Part shown: positions 23,403-33,204 of the stretch, piece after piece
Layout: the number at the start of each line of letters is the position of its first letter
Numbering within the stretch: position 1 is the first letter of the stretch
NCBI RefSeq assembly: GCF_027023985.1
Contig: NZ_JALVTW010000021.1
Coordinates: forward strand, 1-33,204
Direction: 5' to 3'
DNA: 33,204 nucleotides
DNA from: Persephonella sp.
Lineage (GTDB): Bacteria; Aquificota; Aquificia; Aquificales; Hydrogenothermaceae
Translations under genes and position numbers: made by a program
Notes under the pieces: model-generated
What the model saw: the letters and a program-made list of their open reading frames with translations, nothing else
What the model was told of the DNA's origin: nothing
The model's database searches: none

Positions 23403-25560
23403 AATTATAAAGGTTGCTGTTGCAGGTAACCCGAATACAGGAAAAACAACACTGATTAATGCAATAGCAGGGACAAACTTACATGTTGGAAACTGGCCGG
23501 GGGTAACAATTGAGAAAAAAGAGGCAGAATTTGAGTATAAAGGTTATAAGATTCATTTAATAGACTTACCCGGGACTTATAGTCTCAGTAATGATACAGC
23601 TGAGGAAAAAGTAGCTGTAGAATTTCTGATTAAAGAAAAGCCAGATGTTGTTATAGATGTTGTTGATTCAACAAATCTGGAGAGAAATCTTTATTTAACT
23701 GTTCAACTACTTGAACTGGAACTTCCACTTGTAATTGCCCTCAATATGTGGGATGAAGCAGTTTCAAAAGGTATAGAGATTGATTATAAAAAACTGGAAA
23801 AATTACTCTGTTCAAAGGCTATTCCGACCATCGCAGCTAAAGGAGAAGGTGTTCAAGAGATATTAGATGCAGTTATACAAACTTATGAAAATAAAGAAAA
23901 GCTAAAATGTATTCTGCATTTTGAAGATCAGCTTGAAGAAGAACTAAAAAAAATAGCCAAAGTAATAGAAGAAAAACAGCCTGTTTTATTTGACCTTTAT
24001 CCTAAGCGTTTTCTTATTCTTTCTTTAATAGAAGGGAATACATCATTTATTGAGGCAAATATAAATGAAGAAGTTTTGAAAGCGATAGAAAGGTTTAAGA
24101 CAGAAATAAAAAAACTATACCATAAAGATGCAACAACAATAATAGTGGAAGAAAGATACTCAATAATTATCAGTATCTATGAACAATGTGTTAAAAAGCA
24201 TCCTGTTAAAGAAGTTGATATAACATTAATCTTAGACAAAATTTTCCTTCATAAAGTTTTTGGACTTCCTATTTTCTTTGTTTTAATGTGGCTTTTGTTT
24301 GAGTTTACCTTTGAACTTTCATCTCCTTATGTAGATTGGCTGGATAATACTTTGGGTTCATTTGTCGCTCCCCTTGTGGCACAACTACTTGATTCTGCAG
24401 GTGCTTCTCCATGGTTCAGGTCTTTTGTTACAGATGGAATAATAGGTGGGGTTGGGTTTGTTCTTGTTTTTGTGCCTGTTTTATTTTTCCTGTATATGTT
24501 TATGGCATTTCTAGAAGGTAGCGGTTATATGGCAAGGGCTGCCTTTCTTATGGATAGATTTATGTCTATTATTGGTCTCAGCGGGAAATCCTTTATCCCT
24601 ATGATTATTGGTTTTGGTTGTAATGTGCCTGCTGTTTATGCAACAAGAACCCTTGAAAATCCTAAAGAGAAAATTCTTACAGTTTTAATGATACCTTTTA
24701 TGTCTTGTGGTGCCCGTCTGACTGTTTATGCATTTTTCATAACTATATTTTTTACACATCATAGGGCTTTTGTCCTTATGTTTTTGTATCTTTTAGGTGT
24801 GTTTGTAGCGATAATTGTTGCTTTAATCTATAACAAATTTGTCTTTAAATCTGAATCTTATCCTTTTATCCTTGAACTTCCGCCATATAGACTCCCAACA
24901 TTTAGATATCTGATAAAAAACTCCTGGATAAAAACAAAGGCATTTTTATATGAGGCAGGAACTTTTATACTTGCCACCTCTATTGTTATATGGTTTTTGC
25001 TTCATTTTCCTGTAGGAGTAAAAAACACAGAGGATTCCTTGTTTGGAAAAATTAGTAAAACCATTGCACCTGCTTTTGAACCTCTGGGGTTCGGAACATG
25101 GCAAGCTGCCGGTGCTTTGATGTCCGGTTTTGTAGCTAAGGAAGTTGTTATATCAACAATGGGGAATATATATGCTGAAGAGGCTTTTCAGGAAGAAAGG
25201 GTTGAGAAGATAAATATAAAAGAGAAATTGATAGAAACAGGAAAAGGCTTTATTGATGCAAATATAGAAGCAGCCAAAAAGATTATTTCTGTATTTGGTT
25301 TAATATCTATTGAAAAAGAAGAAGAGGAAAAGGCAGATACTTCATTAATTGAAGCTGTTAGGAATGCTTTTACCCCGTTAACCGCATTTTCATTTTTAGT
25401 ATTCTTACTTCTCTATACACCATGTATGGCCACAGTTTTTGCTATAAAACAAGAGTTAAATAGCTGGAAATGGGCAGGTATCTCAGTGCTTACAAATCTA
25501 ACTTCTGCATGGATAGTTACATTTATTATCTACAATATCGGAAAGCTTTTAGTTAGCTAA
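23392..25560 (+). CDS. feoB: Ferrous iron transport protein FeoB
   Basis: A 722-residue inner-membrane Fe(II) transporter with an N-terminal G domain. G1 is GNPNTGKT (12-19), G2 lies in NWPGVT, G3 is DLPG (58-61) and G4 is NMWD (118-121). A helical spacer domain precedes the membrane part, which has two gate modules: GSGYMARAAFLMDRF with GFGCNVPAVYATR, and a second gate near the C-terminus around LLYTPCMATVFAIKQEL. An extra charged cytoplasmic stretch at about 610-650 (EEAFQEERVEKI...EKEEEEKAD) is typical of longer FeoB. No feoC follows. The 3' end overlaps the convergent gph by eight bases. Confidence 0.97.
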   Translation: MENKIIKVAVAGNPNTGKTTLINAIAGTNLHVGNWPGVTIEKKEAEFEYKGYKIHLIDLPGTYSLSNDTAEEKVAVEFLIKEKPDVVIDVVDSTNLERNLYLTVQLLELELPLVIALNMWDEAVSKGIEIDYKKLEKLLCSKAIPTIAAKGEGVQEILDAVIQTYENKEKLKCILHFEDQLEEELKKIAKVIEEKQPVLFDLYPKRFLILSLIEGNTSFIEANINEEVLKAIERFKTEIKKLYHKDATTIIVEERYSIIISIYEQCVKKHPVKEVDITLILDKIFLHKVFGLPIFFVLMWLLFEFTFELSSPYVDWLDNTLGSFVAPLVAQLLDSAGASPWFRSFVTDGIIGGVGFVLVFVPVLFFLYMFMAFLEGSGYMARAAFLMDRFMSIIGLSGKSFIPMIIGFGCNVPAVYATRTLENPKEKILTVLMIPFMSCGARLTVYAFFITIFFTHHRAFVLMFLYLLGVFVAIIVALIYNKFVFKSESYPFILELPPYRLPTFRYLIKNSWIKTKAFLYEAGTFILATSIVIWFLLHFPVGVKNTEDSLFGKISKTIAPAFEPLGFGTWQAAGALMSGFVAKEVVISTMGNIYAEEAFQEERVEKINIKEKLIETGKGFIDANIEAAKKIISVFGLISIEKEEEEKADTSLIEAVRNAFTPLTAFSFLVFLLLYTPCMATVFAIKQELNSWKWAGISVLTNLTSAWIVTFIIYNIGKLLVS

Positions 25561-25567
25561 AAAGTTT

Positions 25568-25589
25568 AAAAAGTTCTTCTGAACTTTTT
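25568..25589 (+). terminator. Possible terminator of feoB inside the 3' end of gph
   Basis: AAAAAGTTC-TTCT-GAACTTTTT forms a perfect 9-bp stem eight bases after the feoB stop, with the U run built into the 3' arm. GC content is low, so strength is uncertain. Confidence 0.45.
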
Positions 25590-26190
25590 ATAACAATATC
25601 TGGGTTATAGGAAAGGGCTATTTCTTTCTTACCGAACCCATAAAGAACAAGGGCTGTTTTTGTTCCGGCTTGTTTTCCAGCCTGAATGTCTGCTTCGCTA
25701 TCCCCTATCATAACGGTATTTTCAGGTTTTGAACCTAATTTAGTTAGGGCATATAATATCGGCTCTGGTCTGGGTTTTTTGTATGAGGTTGTATCTCCTC
25801 CAATTAGAATATCTATCCTATCCATCACCCCTAATTTTTCTAAAATCTGTCTTGATATATCCTCATATTTATTTGTTATTACTCCTATAGTCTTTCCTTG
25901 TTCCTTTAAAGCTGTTAATAGCCGATCTATATACGGATACAGTGTTGTGTGCACTGCAGGATTTGAGAAATAATACTCCCTAAATATTTTTACTCCCTTA
26001 GAAATAAGATCTTTATTGTTTGTATTTAATATGCCCTGTATTAATTTTTCTCCGCCGTAGCCAACATGTTTAATTATTTCTTCTTCAGGTAAAGGGGAAA
26101 ATCCCAGATTTTGTAGTGCATAATTTGCTGCAACAGCTATATCTTTTGAGGAATTTATAAGGGTACCGTCAAGGTCAAACAGGAAAGTGT

Positions 26191-27859
<1,669 letters not shown>

Positions 27860-27878
27860 TTATACAACCTCCTTAGTT

Positions 27879-29312
27879 TTATAGTCTATGGTATGCTGCT
27901 ATTGCTGCTGCAATCACTGTGGCAAGGTCTTCAGGGTCACCTTCTTCAGGTTTAAGTTTGAATTTAGGTAGTTTTTTATCTATATATCCTGTATCAAATT
28001 TTCCTGCCAAGAAATCTTTATCTCTGACTATCTGTCTTAGCAAAGGCAGATTTGTTGGAACTCCTCTAACCTGAAATTCATCAAGGGCTCTCTTTGCTCT
28101 GTTTACTGTCTGTTCCCAATTTAAAGCCCATACTGTAAGTTTAGCAATCATAGAGTCATAATATGGTGGAATTATATAATCTTTGTAAACTGCTGCATCA
28201 ATTCTAACACCGGGACCGCCAGGAGAATAGTAAGAAGTAATTCTTCCTGGAGAAGGTGCAAAATTCTTGTTAGGGTCTTCTGCATTTATTCTAAATTCTA
28301 TTGCGTATCCCCTGAACTTAATGTCTTCCTGCAGGAATGGTAATTTCTCTCCTTCTGCAATTTTTATCATTCTTTGAACCAGGTCAACACCTGTGATTGT
28401 TTCTGTAACTGTATGTTCAACCTGTAGCCTTGTGTTCATTTCTATAAAGTAAAAATTATCTTCTTCGTCAACAAGAAATTCCAAAGTTCCTACACTTTCA
28501 TATCCCAGTTTGAACATTGATTTAACGGCTACTCTGTATAGCTCTCTTCTTACCTCTTCATTTAAACGTGGGGATGGAGCTATTTCAACAACTTTTTGGT
28601 GTCTTCTCTGGATAGAACAATCCCTTTCCCCAAGATGAATAACATTTCCGTATTTATCTGCCATTATTTGAACTTCTATATGTCTTGGATTTTTAACATA
28701 TTTTTCTATGAAGACATCACCTTTTCCGAAAAACTTTTCTGCTTCGCTGGTGGCAGATTTGAACAACTCCTCAAAATCTTCTTCTTTTTCAACAATTCTC
28801 ATACCTCTACCGCCGCCACCGTAAGCAGCTTTGATAATGACAGGGAATCCTATCTCTTTTGCAACTTTTTTGGCTTCATTAAGGTCTGTGATAGGTTCAT
28901 CTGTTCCCGGTAAAACAGGAACACCAACTTCACGCATTGCGATTTTTGATTTTATTTTGTCTCCAAAAAGCTCTATATGTTCAGGCTTAGGACCAATAAA
29001 GATTATGTTCCTTTTCTCACAATACCTTGCAAAATCTGCATTTTCAGATAGAAATCCATAACCGGGATGTATAGCATCACACCTTGTTTGTCTCGCAAGA
29101 TCGACAATTTTGTAAAAGTTCAGATATGCTTTTAGAGGGTCGCCGGGTATCATATAGGCTTCATCTGCCTTTTTAACCCAGATACCGTTATGGTCAGCTT
29201 CCGAATATATAGCAACAGTTCTTATCCCAAGCTCTTTACATGCCCTGATTATACGGGTTGCAACTTCACCTCTGTTTGCAACCAGTACTTTTTTTATTTT
29301 TTTCTTTCTCAT
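27879..29312 (-). CDS. Biotin carboxylase subunit (PycA / 2-oxoglutarate carboxylase CfiB type)
   Basis: A 477-residue ATP-grasp biotin carboxylase that carboxylates biotin on a partner subunit. The N-terminal KVLVANRGEVATRIIRACKE, the glycine-rich lid AAYGGGGRGMR, the HLGERDCSIQRRHQKVVEIAPS block and the EMNTRLQVEHTVTE active-site loop are all present. It is longer than AccC and ends in a Lys/Glu linker plus an Ala-rich helix (DLATVIAAAIAAYHRL). That tail is seen in the small subunits of two-subunit pyruvate or 2-oxoglutarate carboxylases of Aquificota. The biotin-carrier/transferase subunit is not in the window, so pyruvate versus 2-oxoglutarate (reductive TCA) cannot be settled; AccC is less likely. 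Confidence 0.93.
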   Translation of the reverse strand: MRKKKIKKVLVANRGEVATRIIRACKELGIRTVAIYSEADHNGIWVKKADEAYMIPGDPLKAYLNFYKIVDLARQTRCDAIHPGYGFLSENADFARYCEKRNIIFIGPKPEHIELFGDKIKSKIAMREVGVPVLPGTDEPITDLNEAKKVAKEIGFPVIIKAAYGGGGRGMRIVEKEEDFEELFKSATSEAEKFFGKGDVFIEKYVKNPRHIEVQIMADKYGNVIHLGERDCSIQRRHQKVVEIAPSPRLNEEVRRELYRVAVKSMFKLGYESVGTLEFLVDEEDNFYFIEMNTRLQVEHTVTETITGVDLVQRMIKIAEGEKLPFLQEDIKFRGYAIEFRINAEDPNKNFAPSPGRITSYYSPGGPGVRIDAAVYKDYIIPPYYDSMIAKLTVWALNWEQTVNRAKRALDEFQVRGVPTNLPLLRQIVRDKDFLAGKFDTGYIDKKLPKFKLKPEEGDPEDLATVIAAAIAAYHRL

Positions 29313-29321
29313 AATTGACTC

Positions 29322-30554
29322 CTAATCAATAACAATTGTTTCCTGATTTTCTATAAATGCTTCATGTAAAGCCCTTACTGCAAGTTCTGCATATTTTTCA
29401 TCTATCAGGCAGGATATTTTGATTTCTGAAGTTGAGATTGCATAAATATTAATTCCTTCCCTATATAGAACTTCAAACATCTTTCCTGCAGTTCCTGCAT
29501 GGGTTTTCATTCCTAAACCAACCACAGATATTTTTGCTATTCTGTCGTTTCTTTCTACTCCTGCTGCACCTACTTCTTCAGCGACTTCTTTCGCTATTTC
29601 CTCTGCAAAATCAGCATCAGTTTTATTCACTGTAAAAGATATATCTGTGTATCCTTCATGGGATACATTCTGGACGATCATATCAACTACTATATTGTTA
29701 TCTCCCAGTGCTTTGAACAGCTTTGCAGCAATACCCGGTTTATCTGGAACTTTAACAACTGTTATTTTGGACTCTTTTAATTCATGACTTATTCCTCTAA
29801 CTGCTACCCTTTCCATTTCTTCATTTTCCTCCACAATCCATGTTCCATCCTCATCAACAAATGAGGACTTCACGTGTATTTTAACGCCATATTTGGCGGC
29901 AAATTCTACAGACCTGATTTGCATAACTTTAGAACCTAATGAGGCCATTTCCATCATTTCTTCATAAGAAATCACAGGAATTTTCCTTGCATTCTCAACA
30001 ATTCTCGGGTCTGCTGTAAATACCCCTGTAACATCTGTGTATATCTCACATACATCTGCTTTTAAAGCAGCAGCCAGTGCAACTGCCGTTGTATCTGAGC
30101 CTCCTCTACCGAGGGTTGTTATATCTCCATACTCATCAATTCCTTGAAAACCTGCAACAATAACAACTCTTCCTTTATCAAGCTCTGCATGTATTCTGTT
30201 TGTGTCTATCCTTCTAATTCTTGCTTTTGTATGGGCATCATCTGTAATAATAGGCACCTGCCATCCTGTCAGGCTTATGGCATCTATCCCAAGCTCTTTT
30301 AATGCTATTGCGAGAAGACCAATAGCAACCTGTTCCCCTGTGGAAACAACCATATCCTGTTCCCTTGGGTCAGGTCTGGAGGAAAGTTCCCTTGTAAGCC
30401 CAAGTAATCTGTCTGTTTCCCCTGACATTGCAGAAGAAACAACAACTACCTTATTACCTGCATCAACTGCTCTTTTTACTTTATTTGCAACATTTTTAAT
30501 TCTTTCTATACTTCCTACAGAAGTTCCGCCGTATTTCTGGACTATTAAAGGCAA
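29322..30554 (-). CDS. lysC: Aspartate kinase (monofunctional)
   Basis: A 410-residue cytoplasmic enzyme for the first step of the Lys/Met/Thr branch. It has KYGGTSVGS at the start, the kinase core [16 protein letters not shown] and the FTADPRIV block. Two C-terminal ACT domains (about 265-335 and 342-410; [38 protein letters not shown]) usually mediate feedback inhibition by Lys and/or Thr. Length matches the monofunctional enzyme; there is no fused homoserine dehydrogenase. It is followed after nine bases by the biotin carboxylase gene and preceded by the aminotransferase gene. Confidence 0.97.
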   Translation of the reverse strand: MPLIVQKYGGTSVGSIERIKNVANKVKRAVDAGNKVVVVSSAMSGETDRLLGLTRELSSRPDPREQDMVVSTGEQVAIGLLAIALKELGIDAISLTGWQVPIITDDAHTKARIRRIDTNRIHAELDKGRVVIVAGFQGIDEYGDITTLGRGGSDTTAVALAAALKADVCEIYTDVTGVFTADPRIVENARKIPVISYEEMMEMASLGSKVMQIRSVEFAAKYGVKIHVKSSFVDEDGTWIVEENEEMERVAVRGISHELKESKITVVKVPDKPGIAAKLFKALGDNNIVVDMIVQNVSHEGYTDISFTVNKTDADFAEEIAKEVAEEVGAAGVERNDRIAKISVVGLGMKTHAGTAGKMFEVLYREGINIYAISTSEIKISCLIDEKYAELAVRALHEAFIENQETIVID

Positions 30555-30571
30555 TTAGACCTTCCTCCTTA

Positions 30572-31321
30572 TCAGTAAATAAAATTAAATTTTTCCACTC
30601 TAATTATACCATTTAGGGCATTGGTAACGAATATATAGTCTGCTTTTTTCAGGTCATCAAGATAAAATCTTCCTTCAACTACTGTCCAGCCATCCTTTTT
30701 TGCTTCATTAATCACAGCTTCTCTTGTAATACCTGGCAAAATTCCACAATCAAGCGATGGGGTGTATAAAAATCTTCCTTTGATCCAGAATATATTTGCA
30801 GATGATGTTTCTGTAATTTCATCATTTTCATTTAAGAAAACAACATCATCAAACCCATTTTCCCTTGCATATCTTTTTCCTAATACATTTCTCATATAGT
30901 TTGTGGATTTTATTTTCAGTAGTGGGTCTGAACTGTGAACCTTAAACGGTGCAAGAGTAAGAGATATTTTTTCTTTTTGCATAGGTTTAAATGGTCTTAC
31001 AATAACAAGTAGTTTACTTGCAACAGGTAATACCGAAAATTCAGAATTTCCTTCTGAAACAAGTATTGTCTTTACATACAAATCATTTCCTTCTGCTTGT
31101 TTGATTGTTTCCTCAATGTAGTAAATATAATCTTCCTCTGTTATAGAAGGAATTCCAAGTGTTTTTGCTCCTTTTATGAGCCTTTGATAATGTTTTTTAA
31201 TAAACTTTGGTAATCCATTGTTATACCGGAATGTTTCAAAAACACCTTCCCCATACATAAGGGTTCTGTTGAAATTTTCTACGGAAGTTTCCCTTCCGTT
31301 AAGTGTAATAATTTCGCTCAT
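30572..31321 (-). CDS. Class IV PLP aminotransferase / aminodeoxychorismate lyase-like (PabC/IlvE family)
   Basis: A 249-residue fold type IV PLP enzyme. Landmarks are FNRTLMYGEGVFETFRY with the phosphate-contacting Arg, the Schiff-base lysine region KIKSTNYMRNVL, NDEITETSSANIFWIKG and GILPGITREAVI, with FVTNALNGI near the end as in PabC. It could make p-aminobenzoate for folate, or act on branched-chain or D-amino acids. The family cannot be narrowed from motifs alone, though short length and FVTNALNGI lean to PabC. The start is the ATG at 31321, which overlaps the glycosyltransferase stop as ATGA and has AGAGG upstream. A GTG at 31330 is less well supported. Confidence 0.88.
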   Translation of the reverse strand: MSEIITLNGRETSVENFNRTLMYGEGVFETFRYNNGLPKFIKKHYQRLIKGAKTLGIPSITEEDYIYYIEETIKQAEGNDLYVKTILVSEGNSEFSVLPVASKLLVIVRPFKPMQKEKISLTLAPFKVHSSDPLLKIKSTNYMRNVLGKRYARENGFDDVVFLNENDEITETSSANIFWIKGRFLYTPSLDCGILPGITREAVINEAKKDGWTVVEGRFYLDDLKKADYIFVTNALNGIIRVEKFNFIY

Positions 31322-32955
31322 CTTTCCCACCTCTTGTATATTAGATATCTTTTTTCAAATCCTGAAAAATCACCGTGTAAAGCCTTGAATACATATTTTA
31401 ATAAAATTGCGAATCTGGATTCGCTTCCTTTTTTGTATAAATACCCATTCCATAAAACCATAGCTCCATTAATTTTTCTATAGGTTTCTGGTTTAACCAA
31501 AGCCAGAAGCGGTTTTTTTTCTGATAGCTTTATAATCTGTGCAGTTGGTATATCCCTATAGACTTTTCTCCGGGCATAAAAAGGTAGATTGTGCCAGAAA
31601 CGGTTTTCTATATATAGGGGAATATTTTTCTCCGGAACATTATCATTTATAGCTATCCCTATTCTGTCATAAGGTCTGAATTTTTCCACGATAGGTAAAA
31701 CTGAAACGACAAACATATAAAACAACACAAGCATTGATATAAATGGAAGTAGTCTAATCTCTCTGTATCTGACCAGATAAAGAACGGGGAAAATAGCTGC
31801 AATGTAATACATATAATCCAGTCTAAAAAGATATACCATACCTGCTATAGCAGCGACAGCAATAATAACAGGAATTAAGAGGGATACCCCATAAAAAACT
31901 TTATCAATCTGATTTTTAGGTGAATATCTAACCAGATAATAGGCAACTATAATGGACATTGCACCATGCGCCTGAATAATATAAACAGGAATTTTTCCTT
32001 TGGCTATGGTGAATATAGCAAGCATTGTCAAAAGCCACACCATAGGAAACATGAGTTCTTTTGTTCTGTCCTTTATAGCTCTAAAAACGCCGTAATAAAC
32101 CATCAACGAATAAGGTAAAAATCCCCATAGAATAACTACGAAATAGAAAAATAGACTGGAAATTCCTCCTGATTTTTTACCAATAGCCCTTTTTATTGTT
32201 TCTTCCAGTGTTATCTGAATAAACTCCTGACCAAATTTCATATAAGCATAGACATACCAGCTAAAACCAATGACAATAGCAATAGGTAGCCCTATTTCCA
32301 GATGAATAAATTTTAAATTTGTGAAAAATGCCCTCAGTCTAAAACTGTTTTCAAAAAGTAGATAAATAATAACAATTGCCCCGATTATGATTAAATACGG
32401 ATATCCTTTAGTCAAAATGGTAAATCCAAGGGCAATATAAGAAAAAAGGATATATAAAAACTTTCTTCTTTTATATCCGGCAATAAAAAGATACAGGGTT
32501 AGCGTGAAAAAAAATGTAAGGGGCACTTCAGGGGAGGCATATCTTGAATTTATAATAAATTGGAAACTGAAGGCCATTACAGCAGCAGCAACAATGCCGA
32601 TTTTCCTATCAAACAGTTCTTTACCTATCAGATAAACCAAAATATTTGAGCCTAACGCTGTCAAAACGATAGGGAGCCTTGTTGCAAACTCATTAATTCC
32701 AAAAATTAGATAGGAAATAGCCACCAGCCAATATGTCATAGGAGGTTTATTCAGGCGGGGCTCATAGTTATAAAAAATATCAAGGAAGTCCTTTTTCTCT
32801 AACATTTCCCGTGCAGCTTCTGCATAAAAAGCCTCATTGGGAATCCATATATCATTGAGCCATATGTTCCAGAAATAAACAAAAACAGTAAAAAACAAAA
32901 ATAAAGACACAAACCATTTATTATTTAAAAGCTTTTCCAGATTTTCCTGCGACAT
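31318..32955 (-). CDS. Glycosyltransferase family 39/83-like (ArnT/PMT) membrane protein
   Basis: A 545-residue polytopic inner-membrane protein with a first span at about 14-32, then the loop IPNEAFYAEAAREMLEKKD followed by LNKPPMTYWLVA. These are the landmarks of GT39/ArnT-type enzymes that move sugars from polyprenyl-phosphate carriers in the periplasm. Some ten further spans follow, then a soluble C-terminal part from about 430. The usual Asp of the (P)DEA motif is Asn at residue 40, with E41 kept. Acceptor is unknown; lipid A, other lipids or proteins are possible. GAGGTGAT precedes the ATG. The next gene starts in its stop codon. Confidence 0.88.
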   Translation of the reverse strand: MSQENLEKLLNNKWFVSLFLFFTVFVYFWNIWLNDIWIPNEAFYAEAAREMLEKKDFLDIFYNYEPRLNKPPMTYWLVAISYLIFGINEFATRLPIVLTALGSNILVYLIGKELFDRKIGIVAAAVMAFSFQFIINSRYASPEVPLTFFFTLTLYLFIAGYKRRKFLYILFSYIALGFTILTKGYPYLIIIGAIVIIYLLFENSFRLRAFFTNLKFIHLEIGLPIAIVIGFSWYVYAYMKFGQEFIQITLEETIKRAIGKKSGGISSLFFYFVVILWGFLPYSLMVYYGVFRAIKDRTKELMFPMVWLLTMLAIFTIAKGKIPVYIIQAHGAMSIIVAYYLVRYSPKNQIDKVFYGVSLLIPVIIAVAAIAGMVYLFRLDYMYYIAAIFPVLYLVRYREIRLLPFISMLVLFYMFVVSVLPIVEKFRPYDRIGIAINDNVPEKNIPLYIENRFWHNLPFYARRKVYRDIPTAQIIKLSEKKPLLALVKPETYRKINGAMVLWNGYLYKKGSESRFAILLKYVFKALHGDFSGFEKRYLIYKRWER

Positions 32956-32981
32956 ATCACCTCTCTGTAGCTGTTTTTCCG

Positions 32982-32995
32982 TTAGAATATTCTAA
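32982..32995. promoter_or_regulatory. 14-bp perfect palindrome TTAGAATATTCTAA between divergent genes
   Basis: This exact palindrome lies midway between the divergent glycosyltransferase and TauE/SafE genes, 26 bases from each start region. It has the form TTAG-N6-CTAA, as does the repeat ahead of petA. A dimeric repressor site is plausible but not proven. Confidence 0.4.
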
Positions 32996-33019
32996 TATAT
33001 TAAATGGAAGGAGGTTTAA

Positions 33020-33204
33020 TTGGAAATATATCTTCCTGTTGCAGATGTCACAGTTAATATCTTTGTAATTATTGCCCTTGGTGTTGTGGTTGGATTTTTC
33101 TCTGGTCTTCTTGGCATTGGTGGCGGAATTATACTTAACCCTGCTTTAATCAAGTTGGGTATTCCTCCAATTGTCACCGTGGGAACCTCAGTTGCCCAGA
33201 TGGT
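33020..33204 (+). CDS. TauE/SafE (DUF81) family permease, partial (N-terminus only)
   Basis: About 61 codons are visible before the window ends. The start is TTG at 33020, with AAGGAGG at 33008-33014. The N-terminal hydrophobic segment and the motif GFFSGLLGIGGGIILNPAL are the hallmark of the COG0730 TauE/SafE/DUF81 transporters, which export sulfite or organosulfur anions. A second block, PPIVTVGTSVAQM, agrees. The substrate is unknown; sulfur oxidisers often carry several copies. It is divergent from the GT39-like gene with the 14-bp palindrome in between. Confidence 0.9.
   Translation, partial: MEIYLPVADVTVNIFVIIALGVVVGFFSGLLGIGGGIILNPALIKLGIPPIVTVGTSVAQM

Overview
The window is AT-rich and packed with genes, and it looks like the chromosome of a Gram-negative, chemolithoautotrophic Aquificota bacterium of the Persephonella/Sulfurihydrogenibium (Hydrogenothermaceae) kind. 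That is an inference from gene content and protein style: a petABC cytochrome bc complex with a diheme c-type subunit, a CfiB/PycA-type biotin carboxylase, a tryptophanyl-tRNA synthetase with an iron-sulfur cysteine motif, KdsB for LPS, TauE/SafE-type transporters, and frequent TTG starts. No rRNA, tRNA, CRISPR array or intact insertion sequence was seen.

Layout. 1-1672 (minus): a DNA methyltransferase cut by the window edge, and an MDR-family dehydrogenase. 1762-4240 (plus): secD-secF, followed by a decayed PD-(D/E)XK (Rpn-like) nuclease gene. 4715-7277 (minus): petA-petB-petC, ending at a hairpin terminator. 7385-9123 (minus): rlmB and fmt. 9214-12878 (plus): a SafE-like membrane protein, a beta-CASP RNA nuclease, thiG and kdsB. 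12875-14975 (minus): a tightly coupled operon of two small unknown proteins, an MHS-type MFS transporter and another small membrane protein. 15070-17815 (minus): two tandem DUF2173 paralogues, an SCP2-domain protein and a sigma-54 enhancer-binding regulator. 18018-19868 (plus): trpS and a Uma2-family nuclease. 19891-22317 (minus): gapA and murF. 22396-25560 (plus): a site-2 protease, feoA and feoB. 25553-32955 (minus): gph, ftsB, eno, a biotin carboxylase subunit, lysC, a PabC/IlvE-like aminotransferase and a GT39-like glycosyltransferase. 33020 to the end (plus): the start of a TauE/SafE permease.

The most interesting region is 15070-18017. The DUF2173 gene pair is preceded by an excellent sigma-54 promoter (TGGCAC-N5-TTGC, minus strand, 17855-17869). 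About 100-115 bp upstream of the predicted start lie two perfect copies of the palindrome TGTTGCAACA, 11 bp apart, flanked by two half sites. The last gene of the same strand-run encodes a PAS/AAA+/Fis-type sigma-54 activator. Promoter, enhancer, small abundant-looking Roadblock-like proteins, lipid-binding protein and activator together look like a self-contained regulated module of unknown function. An intergenic hairpin may lower expression of the distal part. The regulator's N-terminal Cys-rich PAS segment is open in frame but has no canonical start codon, which suggests a single-base indel near the true start.

The other genes are mostly housekeeping: protein export, cell wall and division, glycolysis/gluconeogenesis, tRNA charging and formylation, iron uptake, and the respiratory bc complex.
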